Positions 1 through 12,937 of a stretch of 64,000 bases of DNA are shown here, piece by piece. The translations under genes were made by a program, and so were the position numbers. The DNA is from Euwallacea fornicatus (taxonomy: Eukaryota; Arthropoda; Insecta; Coleoptera; Curculionidae). Below the pieces are notes generated by a model. The model was not told the origin of the DNA, ran no database searches, and saw only the letters and a program-made list of their open reading frames with translations. The stretch is from positions 992,001 through 1,056,000 of the forward strand of contig NC_089559.1 of assembly GCF_040115645.1 (NCBI RefSeq), written 5' to 3'. Every line of letters starts with the position of its first letter. Position 1 is the stretch's first letter.

Positions 1-3000
1 AAATGCATATTATTCACACAATCTGGGTCATTTTGGTCTCCAATAAACCAGACTGTTTGTCTCCAGGAAAACCAAACCAGTCCTTATCGGATTTTTCCTT
101 CTTCAATGCAAGGTGTGTCGATCTTTTTACTTTCTTTGCTGCATTTTTAGCTTCGTAGAAGATGATGAGGTCGTTGGTGAAGAAGTCCTTTTGGGAAGTT
201 TCGAACGTAATTTAGTACCCCGCGAGGTTCTTGCTGCATTAACTCGTTAACTGCGTCATGTGGTTTTATGAATGGTAAAAATTCTTGGATCTGGGTCATA
301 TATATATCATGTAAAATGGTCACTTTTCGTTTAAACGCAGCGAGCTTTTAAACTTCAATTCTAGAATGTTGAAATTGATTTTTTTTGTCGAGAGGAATTT
401 GAGATTTTTTTAAAACTAGAAAACAGTGGCGCCACCAGAGCATCCAGACAATTAAACAAAAGCAACTTTGGGAAATTTTCGTGTGGACAAGAAGTTTCAT
501 GTACTAGAGCGAGACTTGCACGCCAGTGACTAAATGAACTATTGAATTTCTGAAAATTAAAACAAAAACTTGAATTAAAATTTGTGGTGTTACCAATGGA
601 ACTTCTATTTCCGAGCTTAAGCGAATGTGCTTTCAGACTTTGAGGGCGTAACGTAGAGCGGTCTCGTTGAGTCGTGTTGGGCTCCCGTCCGGGAACCACC
701 GCTACCTAAACCCCCTCTCCTTGCATCTGGCACTACCCCAGGTGAATTGATTGAGACCAGTGAGTATATGTCCTCGTTTCATCCGTTTGTTTCGTTATCA
801 TTGTTGCCTTTAACATTGTTGTGAAAGCATTCCAAGAACGTGGGAGCAGTTTTGAGACATTCCGTTTGTCAACAGTGCAGTTCACCTTTTCCTCAGCCAA
901 TTTCCTCTCTTTTTTGTCCAGTTGTTACATGTAAATAATGCGTGTTCTGGTGCATCTTCTCTCTTACCATACCAGCGCGTTGGTGTCTGATGTTTGCCTA
1001 TTTGATTAAAATATTTTCCAAATACAGGGTGTCCATTTAACAGGCCCTCAAACCCGTCTATTAATTAGTTTCTTTGTGACTTAATTTAAAAAAATCAATT
1101 ATGGGGATGTATCGGACGCTGCTGAAGGTAAATTTTGAAATTAGTGACAACTCTACAGGGTATCCCAAAAATCTTTTTTCTCTATCTTATATCTAACTGC
1201 AATTTTAATTTTTTTTTATGGGGCGATGAAAATGTCCAAAGTTTCTTTTAAATTAATTTCCATTTTTTTTCCTAAAACTTTACAGCCCTGTATTCTCGTA
1301 ACGGAGCATTTTTGGAACATAGTTTATATAACAAACTATCATTATTTTTTCGTGTAGAATTCCACCGTAAAATATCTGCATTATATTGAGGAACACCCTG
1401 TATATTCGAAACTATCAATTTTCGGCTAGGGGCATATTTTGTCCGATCGTCACCATCTGACAGGTAACGTCTCCAGCTCTCGGTTGTCCCGTTGCTAATG
1501 AATCACACCGTACAGATCCTACGAGATTCCACGAGGCTTGGAGAACAGGGCCTGCCCTTTAAACGGGACCTCTGTAGTCAACCTTTGCAACAATTTATTC
1601 AGTGAAAACCAGCGATTGAACAGGTTTCATTTTGTAACTGCTTACACAATAAAAACAGGTACCTTGGTTTGTTAACTCAGTTAACAAATGGGACCAGTAA
1701 CAACAATAACCGTAGTAGTTCTGCAGATACGGGGCGCAGCTTAAATATATTCAAATGTATGCCATTTTCATAAAATTTCTACATATAACGAACAGCAATA
1801 TTACAAAAATATATACGAAACTCATTGGGATATACTATTTTATGTAAACTCGTGCTGTATTAGAGGACCTTGCTTCGCTCGTTACATAAAATTACGCATT
1901 TCCTAACTCGTTATGCAAATACCTATTCTGTGCTCATCTTTATCTCTTCTTTCAATAATCCCTTCGCCGTTTGACATTCAGCCAACTCCACGTTATAGTT
2001 GTGCGAGCTAATCAGGTCTGAGAACGATTCCCATCTCATTTTTTTTGTGGGTTTAAGAACCCTAATTTACCCAGTGATCAGTGGCGATTGCGAACCTCCA
2101 CAGGTCGGAAAGAGCCACCGCTATCAAGACCTTATATCATCGGTACTTGCAGGTCCTTTACCTTTAGTCACCTCTAGACAGCCCTACCGGGTACAGTCCC
2201 AAAAATCGGTACCGTAGAAACGGGAAACAGTGGCGTCATCGGAGGAACTAAATAATTAAATAAAAAGGAAACGAATTTAGGGATGTTTCGTTCTAAATGA
2301 GACTTCGAGAATCTTCATCTTCTGAATCAGAATGAGGGAGGAGAGGGGGGATAATTTCACAAGAGAGCGGGCGGTTACCAAAAGATGCAAATGATTTAAA
2401 AAAAATTAATTCATATTTGTCATGGAGGAAACATCGTGATACCACTGAGGGTTGCCGTAATTAGCTCGGTCAGAGTAATAGAGTCGGTATTCAGAGTCGA
2501 AAAACTGGAAGAGAAGGGCATTTTTAGAGGACGAAAGACGTGTTCTTCGTATTGAAAAAGAGATTCCATTTCGGTTGTTGTATAAATCGTATTTACTCGA
2601 ACCGTATACATTTCAATTTTTTCTGATTTCTATAACAAAATTATAACAAAAACTCTCAAACTCTTCATTGACAACCGGTTTGGAAACGCGGATAATTGAT
2701 TTATTAAAATAAAAAATCTCATGTGATCACCTGAGCTCTTTAGGAGTAATGGTGTGCCACCCGCATTATAGTGAATTTTCTACCTTCAGTTTCAGTATAG
2801 ATCACATAGCAACCTGAGTATAACAGTAGCACACCGTGTCACAGGTGGATAAACTAAACATTCAATTTTCCTATAAAACCACACTTGAATTTTTTCCAAG
2901 TTCCTTTTTCTCACTATAATAGAATGTACACACTAATAAATCCCCCTGAAGGGCATAGCGAGCGAAGTAATCATCAAAATTCTGACCTTTATCTACCGGA

Positions 3001-3087
3001 TACTTTTTTTTAGCAGTAGGCCGAGATTTAACAAACCCCTGTATTATTTGAAAAAAGCCAAATGTCATTATACAAAAATTGACAAAC
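1..3087. other. 5' intergenic region without a recognisable gene
   Basis: I see no exon of a known family on either strand. The short open frames are AT-rich and not conserved-looking. Contents are a TA-flanked inverted-repeat element (1025-1400) and two similar segments that start with CAGTGGCG (near 425 and 2228), each followed by an A-rich tract containing AATTAAA. The last few hundred bases presumably hold the ADAMTS promoter and 5' UTR, but no core promoter motif stands out. Confidence 0.5.
1025..1400. mobile_element. Small TA-flanked inverted-repeat (MITE-like) element
   Basis: The left end reads CAGGGTGTCC after a TA (1023-1024). The right end reads GGAACACCCTG followed by TA (1401-1402). 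The outer inverted repeat is only about 12-14 bp. There is no coding capacity, and a related CTACAGGGTATCCC motif lies inside near 1154. The terminus CAGGGTGT with TA target duplication fits Tc1/mariner-type non-autonomous elements; the family is inferred. Similar ends occur in the nested elements at 43834-45297. Confidence 0.55.
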
Positions 3088-6000
3088 ATGTTAGAAAATT
3101 CTCTGAAAATCGTATTTTTCTCCCTAGTGGTGCTACATGAAACTTTACTACTCAAAGCCCAAGAAGTCATACATGGTAAGACTCACTCTTACACATTAAC
3201 AGCGAAATTCAACTCTTTTACTATAGGAAAATACACTGAAAACATCAAAAACTTCCACTTGGCAGTACCCCACAAAGCGACTCCTGATGGCGAGTTTGCT
3301 ACCTTCCATTTGGAACATTCGCACGCTTACAATCCAGAAGAGTTCCGGAAAAGAAGGAAAAGAGAACTGGATGATCCGGATTCTGTTCACTATGGTTTGT
3401 ATTGAGATTTGCAATTTGCTCAAGTGAGTCTTTATTGTAAAGGCATCATGCTGGACAACGAGATGTACCACTTGGAATTATGGCCGGACAGGAATCTCGT
3501 GCACCCCCAGGCGATTTTCGAGAAGCGGGACCCCACCCTTCCAGTGCGTGAGAGGGATGTAAAGGGTGTGGAAAACAAGAAAATGTGCTATTATTGGGGT
3601 AGAGTGAGGGGAGTTCCTAATTCCAAGGTAGCTTTGTCTGCTTGTGATGGACTGGTACTTACACATCTCCTAAGGAACTATTTGGCGATATTAATTTTAA
3701 TTTCATATAGGCAGGGACTGTGAGCATGAAGAAAAAAATGTACCATATCGAGCCAGTTGCTGGACACTCTCCAAATAAAAAAGGACACCATTTGCATGTG
3801 GTGCATCAGGCTGAAAAGAGCAGAGGAAATCGATATTGTGCAGTTGATGATTCGCAGGAAAACTGGACTAACGCGATTAAAAGAAGAATAACGTAGTTAA
3901 TTAAACATTCAGAATAATGAGGAATATTCCTAAGTTTTTTAGTGAGGAATATGCCAAAGGAAATAACATTTTCCGAAGAGAAGCCGAGTTCCAATCAGCA
4001 AATGAATCTCGAATGGAAATCTTTCCGCAATGGATCGAAATCATGTTGGTTACCGATAAGAAGATGGTTCTGCGACACACAGGAAAGCGAGATATTGAAC
4101 AATGGATCCTAACACTTTTCTCACAAGTGAGATTACTACATCTTCCACCCTGAGTAACTTTCAATCATTTTTTCAAAACAGGTCAGGATGATGTTTGCAG
4201 ATGCGTCAATGTGGGCAGTCATTCAGCCAACGTTAGTCCGCATTGTTTATTTAGAAAAAGAAGAACAAGAAATCGATTTGCAAGTGCAACAAGATGTAGA
4301 TAAAACTTTGCACAGTTTTTGTACATGGGCACGAAAACTTCAGCCCAAAGAAGAGAGCCATCCGAATCACTTTGATGTTGCCGTTTTAATGTCCGAGTGA
4401 GTCTTTTATATTTAAAAAATATGCGGATAAATAATTGTTCTTCGTTGATTCAGATGGGATTTCTGTAGAACTAAAGGGACTGAATGTGGCATAGTAGGAT
4501 GGGCCTTCGTGGGAGAGGCATGTTCCCAGAAATCCAACTGCATGGTAACGGAAGACGGTGGATTGATAGATACGATTACTACTATTACCCATGAATTGGG
4601 GCATTTGTGAGTATTCGTAAAAAGAAGCGCCGATTTTTATATCTACTAGAATATACGTAAAGATAAAAATTAGGAAATATTGAAATTGATGATTTGAATT
4701 AATGAAACTGAAATAATGACATTGAAGTGAAATTGAAATGAACTTATAAAAAAATTTAGAAGTATTGAAAATCAGTCCAAAAATGAAAAAAAGAAAATCT
4801 CTCTAAAAACACAATGTATCAATCCAATATCAATTTCTTCTTACTGGAGAAAAAGCTAGGAGGGTCAAAAAGTTTAAAAATTCATTTAAACCCTTTTAAA
4901 AAGCTTTTGCGTTGATTGCGTTCCTTGCCACCGATTTCAAAACAATTATCGAATTTTTCCAAATATTTCACATGGCGAAGTTAAAAAAATATACATACAT
5001 GTATGTGACAAAACTAATATTTACCACAGACTTGGTATGACCCACGACGCTGACGAGAACCCATGTCCAGGCGACGATCCCTCCGATGGGTCCTCGTACG
5101 TGATGAACGCCTATTCAAAGGGCTACACGATAAGGTGGTCACCTTGCAGTATTGCCTCAATGAAACAGTTGGCTTCGTAAGTGCCAAAACATCCCATTTT
5201 ACAAAACATCGAAAAGTTTATTAAAATATGTACTAAGAGGACGTTAAAATTCAATTAGTAATCAACGCCCTTTTAGCGAAAATTTACAATTTTCCGCTAT
5301 TTTCCTGATGATATTCCAGGATACACCTTTTGGATTGTTTCAATGATGAACCGGAATTCGAGGTATATCCTTTAGGGGATAACCTACCAGGGGTGGTTTA
5401 CGACCAAGATACTCAATGCAAGGTTTCACTCAGAGAAAAGGGAGGCATTACAGGAGGCTGTAAAGCGTCTTCAGATCCAGGTAGTACCTGAACGTATTTA
5501 CTTGCTTTTTCGGAAAACGCTTTTGGTATCTTTCATAGATAAACAATGTCAGCAATTAGGCTGCATCCGTGCAAACAAGAAATGTGTTGCATTCTATGGA
5601 CAAAGAATGGCTGATGGGACTGCTTGTGGTACAGACAAGGTAAACGTATTTTCTACAACGTATACACAAAAATGGAGTTTACAGTATGTTCGAAAACCAC
5701 CCTGTAAACTCTATTAAAATAGCTGAAGCATAATATTGTTGCATTTAATGCAATTGTAGAAAATTGATAGTATGTTCGAAAATGTTTTGGTCACTTGTAA
5801 AAACTTTGTTTTACTGAGTTCATTTTGAATACCCCCTGTATATTAACTCTTAGTCTCTCCTTTGGGTTTCAGTGGTGCATTAACAAAAAGTGTGTGCCTA
5901 AGGGTACGAGGCCTGAAGGCATTGATGGTGGCTGGGGCGAGTGGGGCGAATGGTGGTTAAAAACAAACTTTCTTCGAGGTTTTCTATGTAATTTGTACTT

Positions 6001-9000
6001 AATTTAGGTCTCCCTGTACGAAAAACTGCAGCAGGGGAACACAGTTTCAAGAAAGACTTTGCGACAATCCGAAACCAGTATATCCAGGGAAAGGCTGTAC
6101 TGGACCTATAAGAATGATCAGGATTTGCAATCCGCAAGTAATAATTTTTTTCAAACAAAATCGTGACCTCAATCAATCAATTCGCTCCCATACTTAACCT
6201 GAGTGAATCCTGAGGTCAGTTCTAAGATAATCTTGAACCTGAACCTGAACCTGAACCTGAATCTAACCCGAACTATAGGTGTTTTTATAATTTTATCAAT
6301 AAAACTCGCTTACTGTCCAGGCTGCATGATCAAATCGGTCAAAATCAGAACAACGATCTGCTTCATTTGTTGTTGAGAAAGTCGGATCTTCTATTGAAGC
6401 TGAGCATTGACTTTTGTTTGCATTTATTTTCCCAGCATGCCCATGTCCTAAAAAATATAAAGTTATTACATAATTAATTAAGTCCATGTTTTCCATCTGA
6501 ATTGAAGGTCCAACGGTAAGCGTTTGCTCGGACAAGTTGTGTTGCCAATATGTCCGACCATGCAACAATTCTCTTCATGTTAAATACACCAGATAGACAT
6601 AGTATCCCTATTATTATTGGTAATATATGTATAACGAAGGATGTATATTGGTAGTTAATAAGGAGAAGCCATTTTAGCTTGCATGGATTAGATTTAGGCA
6701 ATTTCGTTCTCAAATCTTGATACTATGGTGACGGGTAATAGTTAACTATTTAAACAGTTTTCGAATTTTCAGTGCAGCTACATATGTCGGAAATTCATGA
6801 AACAATGATTTTTTTAATAATTCAAATAAATCGCCTGAATTGTAAATTATGCGGAGATTTTCGCATTTCCAGGACTGTCCGCTGGACGCAATACCTTTCC
6901 GACTACAACAGTGTCACAAATATATGATAGACTACTCAGCGAAATACATCGAAGGACATTTCAGTAAAGGTATTTTCAATTATCCAGTTTAACACAAAGA
7001 AAACCATATATTTATTGAAGAGCAACCCTGTATTGTAAAATGTTACACGCAGAATAAAAAAACCGATAAAAAACAAATAATAAACCTTCGGAGGCCAATT
7101 GATGATGGAGCCAAATGCGAAGTCGGCAACCCGTTGAAAATGTGTGTGGCAGGTAGATGTGTGGTAACAAAAAGCTCTAAAACTTTTATCGTATGTTTAC
7201 TTATTAAGAAACATTCTCTAATTCTAAAAGGAAGTTGGGTGCGACAACAAATTAATAGGTTCTGAAGCAGTGATGGATCATTGCGGTATTTGCAACGGAG
7301 ATGGAACCAGGTGTAAAACTGTAAATGGTGAAGCGGTGGTTAATGGGGAAGGTACGTAATTTTTTAGTCATTATAAAAATATAATCTATTATATTTAGGC
7401 TATCAAAAGTTGACTGTAGTGCCTGCAGGCAGCCGTTCGTTCAAGCTACGAGAAATGACGCCAAGCGAAAATTACATCGTCCTGGGTCTGCCCGACAGAA
7501 AAATTTTCTATTTTAACGAAGGGTAATTTCTCCCCCATCTATTTATCCCTCCCTAACTCTTTCTTCGCAGTGCAAAGAATGCACCAGGAATTTACCCTCT
7601 TGGTGAGAAGAAGCGAGGCTATTTCATGTACAAACTTAACATTTACAATCAAACAAACCGCGATTTCGACATTGAATTCATATCCTGGGACTTGAACAGG
7701 GAAGACATAGGAGTATATGCAAGTATTTGCGTTACCTGTTAATAAGTATCTCGAAAGTGAAATTCACAGGCGCTCCGCAAGAGCAACACCAAGGACAATA
7801 TCACATGGACTTTTGTCGAGCCCTCAGAGACTCCCATATTCGATCCCAAATACAAATGGGACATTGGTGAGATAAAATATTAAAAACGTCTAACAAAAAA
7901 AAATAATTCGTTAAATTTGAAGCTGAATATAAGGAATGCTCGAAAATGTGCGATGGCGGTGTACAGGAAGCGAGACTGGCTTGCTATGAGAAAACTGCAG
8001 GAAGAGTCAGTGATTTCTATTGCGAAAAGTTAGAAAAACCTAAGGAGCAAGAACCCAAGAAATGCAATACTCAACCATGTCCTAAAGAGCAAGCTTGTGG
8101 ATATTTTTTTTGCTTTCTTAATTTAAAATTAAAATTGCAGGTGGAAAGTAGGCGTTTGGGGTCGATGCCGCGCCTGCAAAAACAAAAGTGGAGTGCGAAT
8201 GCGTGAGGTGCAATGTGTGAAAAAAAATTCAAATCCCAAAGGAGATGATATTATTTTAGAGGATTCAGAATGCAAAGGTTTAAGCAATTTTGAAATTATT
8301 ATCAATTAATTCAAAAACAAATAATATAGAAATTAAGCCTGGTATAGCAGAACTATGCACCTCCAATAGAAAGTGCGATTCTTCTCGAAGGAAGAAATCA
8401 ATTTCTATCCCTAGAAAATTTCAAGACAGCATCTGGAAGCAGATGAGTAAGCGACATGTAATTGAAAATCGTGGAACGTTGGTGAGTTTTAACCCCCACT
8501 TTACCTCAAATTAATATTATATTTTATATGCAGAAACACCCCTCAATATATTTAAATGGCAAGAAACCTCCTCCGTGCACCAATGCCACTACAGCTTTCA
8601 CATGGCGGCCTTCAACCATACATATCGGTTACTAAACTAACAATCAAGGTAGAATTGCTTTATAATACCAGTTTGCAGGTCAAATAGTAGTTGACAAAGG
8701 TGAAGATGCTGCAGGAGTAGGTGATATTGTCGTCCAAGATATAACAGAGGTGGAAGTAGACAGTTCTGTACAAGAAGATGATTTGGAAGAGGCAGAGGAT
8801 CCTGCACTTATAATTCAAGGAACCACTAAATTGATGAAAGGTTATTTAGTGATTTGAGTTGTTTGGTATTTTATCTTGGATTTTAGCTCTTGATTTTGAA
8901 CGTCAATTCGATACTCCAGAGAAGTATGATGAGCCTGAGAGAAAAACAACCAAGGATAGCAAAGTTGGTGGTAATTGTATAAGTACAAAATTTGGTACTG

Positions 9001-9038
9001 AAGTTAAATGGATGCCTGTAAAGCAAACAAATGATTAG
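3088..9038 (+). CDS. ADAMTS-type secreted zinc metalloprotease (about 24 exons)
   Basis: A disintegrin-like metalloprotease with thrombospondin repeats that would cleave extracellular matrix proteins. Exons: 3088-3175, 3227-3394, 3443-3654, 3711-about 3853, 3913-4126, 4182-4396, 4454-4606, 5030-5176, 5320-5480, 5539-5639, 5873-5952, 6008-6137, 6873-6969, 7021-7163, 7231-7351, 7399-7522, 7571-7712, 7770-7866, 7923-8088, 8141-8277, 8330-8481, 8534-8627, 8679-8840, 8887-9038. This gives about 1130 residues. In order: signal peptide (the first ATG is 3088; an open frame from 3079 begins with TTG), prodomain with RKRRKR, catalytic domain with the full zinc motif HELGHLLGMTHD across exons 7/8 and a VMN Met-turn, disintegrin-like and Cys-rich regions, TSP1 repeat (GGWGEWGEWSPC), Cys-rich/spacer region, further TSP1-like repeats, and an acidic C-terminus. 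Phases agree at all junctions except exon 4/5. Two introns need GC donors. A polyA signal AATAAA lies at 9126-9131. The ADAMTS subtype is not resolved. Confidence 0.9.
6236..6262 (+). repeat. Short GAACCT tandem repeat in an ADAMTS intron
   Basis: About four and a half copies of the hexamer GAACCT in a row inside the intron that follows the first TSP1 exon. The last copy degenerates. It is a simple microsatellite with no sign of function. Confidence 0.75.
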
Positions 9039-9203
9039 GAAAGAGTTTCTTTAATATACTTATATGTATTGAGATATATTATAATTGTAATATATGAAAA
9101 TATGCTAAATGCTGCGCAAATTTGGAATAAATAACTCAAAAACTATGATGGGAAAGCCTCATTACAAAATAATGAAGCCCGTGTCAATATACATACATAT
9201 ATG

Positions 9204-10370
9204 TAGTCAGTCTAAGTGAAACTCTTATACTAAGTTTGTTGGGTATAAGAAAGTAAAAACTGGCAACAAATATGTAGACAAAATGAAACTTGTATATATT
9301 GTAATTCAAATTCTAGCTTTAAACCATGTTCAATTTTAATTTAATATTTAATTGAAAGTCCTTTGTTTTTAATTATGTCTTAAACGGTCGGGTACAAATT
9401 CTACCAATTTTTCACAATATTTTGTTAATATCTTTACCCATTCTCACCTTAAAACAATTTTTAACTGCGTTCATACATTACAAGATTTCCAGAACATTTT
9501 GATCACATGCACCCTCAGATCATAACGGAACCTCCTCCGTGCTTCACTATCAACCGTAAATTTTTTTCTTTTAATATCTCATTAAATTCTCCCCAAACTA
9601 ATTGTCCATCAAAAAAAAAAAATGTTGAATTTGCTCTCATCTGCAAAAATTACATTTTTCCAGAAGTTAAAATCCTTTTCTTGATATTCGTCCGCAAATC
9701 TTAAACGTTTGATTTTATTAATCTTACTGATCTATGTTTTTTTTAAGCTACTATACTATTTAGATTATACTTATGTAATAAGTTTCAAATGATTTATGGA
9801 TTAACAACCTTATTTAGATATGTTTCTACAATTTTTGCCAATTTAGAAGCAAACATTTTTGGATTTTCTGCAACATTTCATAAGATCCCCCTTTCATTAT
9901 AATCATTAAGGATTTTTCTAAAGCTATTTCGCACTTTGTTTTTAATCCTTTCTTCATTAACATAACGATCTATAATACTGTGTATGGTTGTATGATTCCT
10001 ATAGACCATTTTACATATTTGACAGGAAGTTTTTCCTCTTTCATAATGGTAGATGATGAGATCTCTTTTAGTGACGGTGGTTTGGCCTCTTTGTTGGCCC
10101 ATTACAAACAATAATTAAATTTAGATAAGCGAGGCTAATAGTATACAGAAAACACAAACACCCAATTCTTTTAAATATGCATTTACTACTAAATACCTTG
10201 GATGTATGAGTTTCATGTTGATACCAAGAATTTATATTTTCTAAATATTTAAAAAAAACTCAACATTTTTAAAATTCTTGTTTACCAAATCCCTTATTAT
10301 TTTAATCCTTTACCATAAAAAAAAAATTATTAAAATTATTCATGAGTACGAGTTGCACTGTGACTGACTG
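9204..10370 (-). mobile_element. Degraded Tc1-like transposon
   Basis: The ends are imperfect inverted repeats: left AGTCAGTCTAAGTGAAACTC and right, read inverted, CAGTCAGTCACAGTGCAACTC. A TA follows at 10371-10372; the left TA appears mutated to TG. On the minus strand 10093-9878 encodes a helix-turn-helix N-terminus (TVTKRDLIIYHYERG). Near 9500-9660 the minus strand encodes the transposase signature KHGGGSVM and upstream ADESKF, broken by stops and a homopolymer frameshift. It lies just downstream of the ADAMTS gene. It cannot make an intact transposase. Confidence 0.8.
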
Positions 10371-11146
10371 TATATAGAACATTACCGTCTAGTGATAAAT
10401 TTATAGTTAAAAAAAGACTTGGACTAGAATTTAAACCAATATAAAAGTCTTTAAGTTGAAAAAGCCTACCATCATCCCTCTATCTCTTCTTTAACGATGA
10501 TAATGTAAATTCCCGCCAACATTATAACCTCTATTAAAAGAGTTTGCACTATCATTAAATATTATACCCTCTGTACTACTACCCCATAGGACCTCATGAG
10601 TCTCGGGGGCTCATATGTGTCTCTTCCAACAGGGCCGCATCAACAGCTTATTTTTATACGTTGTTATTTTTTTAGGTTAAACCATAATTCTATCTCTCTC
10701 GTACTTGTAAGAAACAAAAGTAAAATATAGTCCGAAATTCATTTTAAGATGATGATCAATTTTAGCCCCATAATTTGTCAAAAACTGTGCTAGACTTTAT
10801 GGGAAATAAAATTGAACAATTCGACATTTTTACTTATAAGTCTCTTACTATTTATTCATCAATAATTTCAATATTATTTTTACCATTTATACTAAAATCG
10901 ATAAATTTTTAATTTAAAATAACATAAATAAACCAATAATAAATATTAATTATCCTTTTCATAACGGCACCCCCGAGGTCAAATTGTGACGTCACGCGGA
11001 TATCAGCAATTGTTATTTTATTTTATTTTCTGTATTATAAGTGAACCTTTGATTCCTCTATTCAATTAAACTTATAAAAACTCAACCAGTCATCTAACAA
11101 TCGCATTTAAATCAAGCAGAACCTTCCAGTCTACCAATATAGCGAC
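10371..11146. other. Intergenic region upstream of Fdh
   Basis: AT-rich sequence with no exon seen. The last 100 bases should hold the promoter and 5' leader of the downstream dehydrogenase gene. A candidate GC-box-like patch CACCCCCGAGG sits near 10970, followed by GTGACGTCACG (a CRE-like palindrome) near 10988, about 160 bp before the ATG. That position suits a promoter-proximal site; the role is inferred. Confidence 0.4.
10986..10997. promoter_or_regulatory. CRE-like palindrome upstream of Fdh
   Basis: TGACGTCA with flanking G and CG lies about 150-160 bp upstream of the predicted start codon of the formaldehyde dehydrogenase gene. TGACGTCA is the consensus for CREB/ATF-type bZIP factors. 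That it controls this gene is inferred from position only. Confidence 0.4.
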
Positions 11147-12937
11147 ATGTCGACTGCCGGTCAAGTAAGTTCTAATTTCTGTAGAGATACAACCACCAAT
11201 GTGAAGTGTTGCCTCAAAGGTGATAACCTGCAAGGCAGCAGTGGCCTGGGGCCCCAAGGAAGATCTGAAATTTGAGACCATTGAGGTGGCGCCCCCCAAA
11301 GCCCATGAGGTGAGGATCAGAATTTTGTACACTGCAGTATGCCACACTGATGCTTATACTCTCAGTGGGGCTGATCCTGAGGGTATTTTCCCTGTGGTCT
11401 TGGGGCATGAAGGCTCAGGAGTTGTGGAGAGTGTTGGAGAGGGGGTAACCACCATTCAACCAGGTAAGGCAAGAATATAACTTACTGTTTGAAAGATTGA
11501 ATAACTAGATTAAGAAATTGAACCAAAGCATTGAAAGACTAGTAACTAGATCTGCATAAATTAGTGTTAAGTGAGCTATTACTTGCATAAGGATAAGCAT
11601 TGAATTTTAATGGAATTGCAATAATTTAAAGGTGAAACTAAAGTCATTAAAGTACACATTTCAATTGACTAGTAATACTAAAGTTTCCTTTGAATTAATT
11701 ATGTGGTTAATCTTTCTTTTATATGCCACAAAGGTGACCATGTCATCCCTCTCTACATTCCACAATGTAAGGAATGCAAGTTTTGTAAGTCTCCAAAAAC
11801 CAATCTTTGCCAGAAAATCAGGATTACTCAAGGGAAGGGAGTAATGCCTGATGGATCTTCGAGATTTACTTGCAAAGGGCAAACACTCTACCATTTCATG
11901 GGCACTTCCACTTTCAGCGAATATACTGTAGTAGCTGATATCTCAGTAACAAAGGTAGGATCCTCTCAGATTGACCCTACATGTTTTTTTGGTGTTTGGG
12001 ATTAATTTTTTTTTACTAATGAAATTATCATTATTATTATCATAAACTTGACCTTTATTTGGCTATTTTTAAATAATCCTACAAATATGGTGTGTTTTCT
12101 GAACACAAAGATAACTTTCTAGATAAACCCTAAAGCTCCACTGGATAAAGTATGCCTCCTGGGATGTGGGGTTCCCACAGGTTATGGTGCTGCTTTGAAC
12201 ACTGCTAAAGTAGAAAAAGGTAGCACCTGCGCAGTTTGGGGCTTGGGGGCTGTAGGTTTTGCAGTAGGACTTGGGTGTGAATTAGCAGGAGCCTCTAGAA
12301 TTATCGGCGTGGATATCAATCCTGAAAAATTCGAAATTGGTACTTTAATTTTTATCAATAGCACGTTTTGTATATGTATGTTTTTTTTTCATAGCAAAAA
12401 AATTCGGTTTTACCGAATTTATAAATCCAAAAGACTATGATAGGCCTCTTCAAGAAGTGCTGGTGGAATTAACAGATGGCGGACTTGATTTTACTTTTGA
12501 ATGTGTGGGAAATATCCACACTATGCGACAAGCGCTAGAGGCTTGTCATAAAGGATGGGGAGTATCCACCATCATAGGCGTCGCTGGGGCTGGCCAAGAA
12601 ATCAGCACCAGGCCCTTTCAACTGGTTACTGGAAGAGTGTGGAAAGGAACAGCTTTTGGGGGTCTGAACCTCAATTCTCATCACTAAAACCAAACTAAAA
12701 CATATTTGCTGCAGGCTGGAAAAGTATCGATAGTGTGCCTAAATTGGTCGACGATTATTTGGCCAAGAAAGTTAAATTAGACGAGTTCATATCGCACACG
12801 TTTTCCTGGGACAAAATCAATGATGCTTTCCATCTGATGCATGAAGGAGAAAGGTGCGTTTAAAAATAAATAATAGTATGTTTATTGTTGGTTGTTTTTG
12901 CAGCATTCGCACAGTGCTCACCGTGGGACAACAATAA
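11147..12937 (+). CDS. Fdh: Class III alcohol dehydrogenase / S-(hydroxymethyl)glutathione dehydrogenase
   Basis: Cytosolic zinc enzyme that oxidises S-(hydroxymethyl)glutathione (formaldehyde detoxification) and can reduce S-nitrosoglutathione. Exons: 11147-11164, 11220-11463, 11734-11954, 12123-12339, 12395-12661, 12715-12853, 12904-12937; all phases fit and give 379 residues, close to the family's roughly 374-380. Exon 1 carries only six codons (MSTAGQ), a typical layout. Visible motifs: catalytic zinc ligands in AVCHTDAYTLSG and GHEGSGVVE, the four-Cys structural zinc loop CKECKFCKSPKTNLC, the catalytic-domain Cys in LLGCGVPTGYGAA, and the Rossmann motif GLGAVG followed by GVDINPEKF. The C-terminus SIRTVLTVGQQ fits. 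A polyA signal AATAAA is at 13004-13009. The recalled family consensus has GCGISTG where this reads GCGVPTG, a small local change. Confidence 0.96.
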
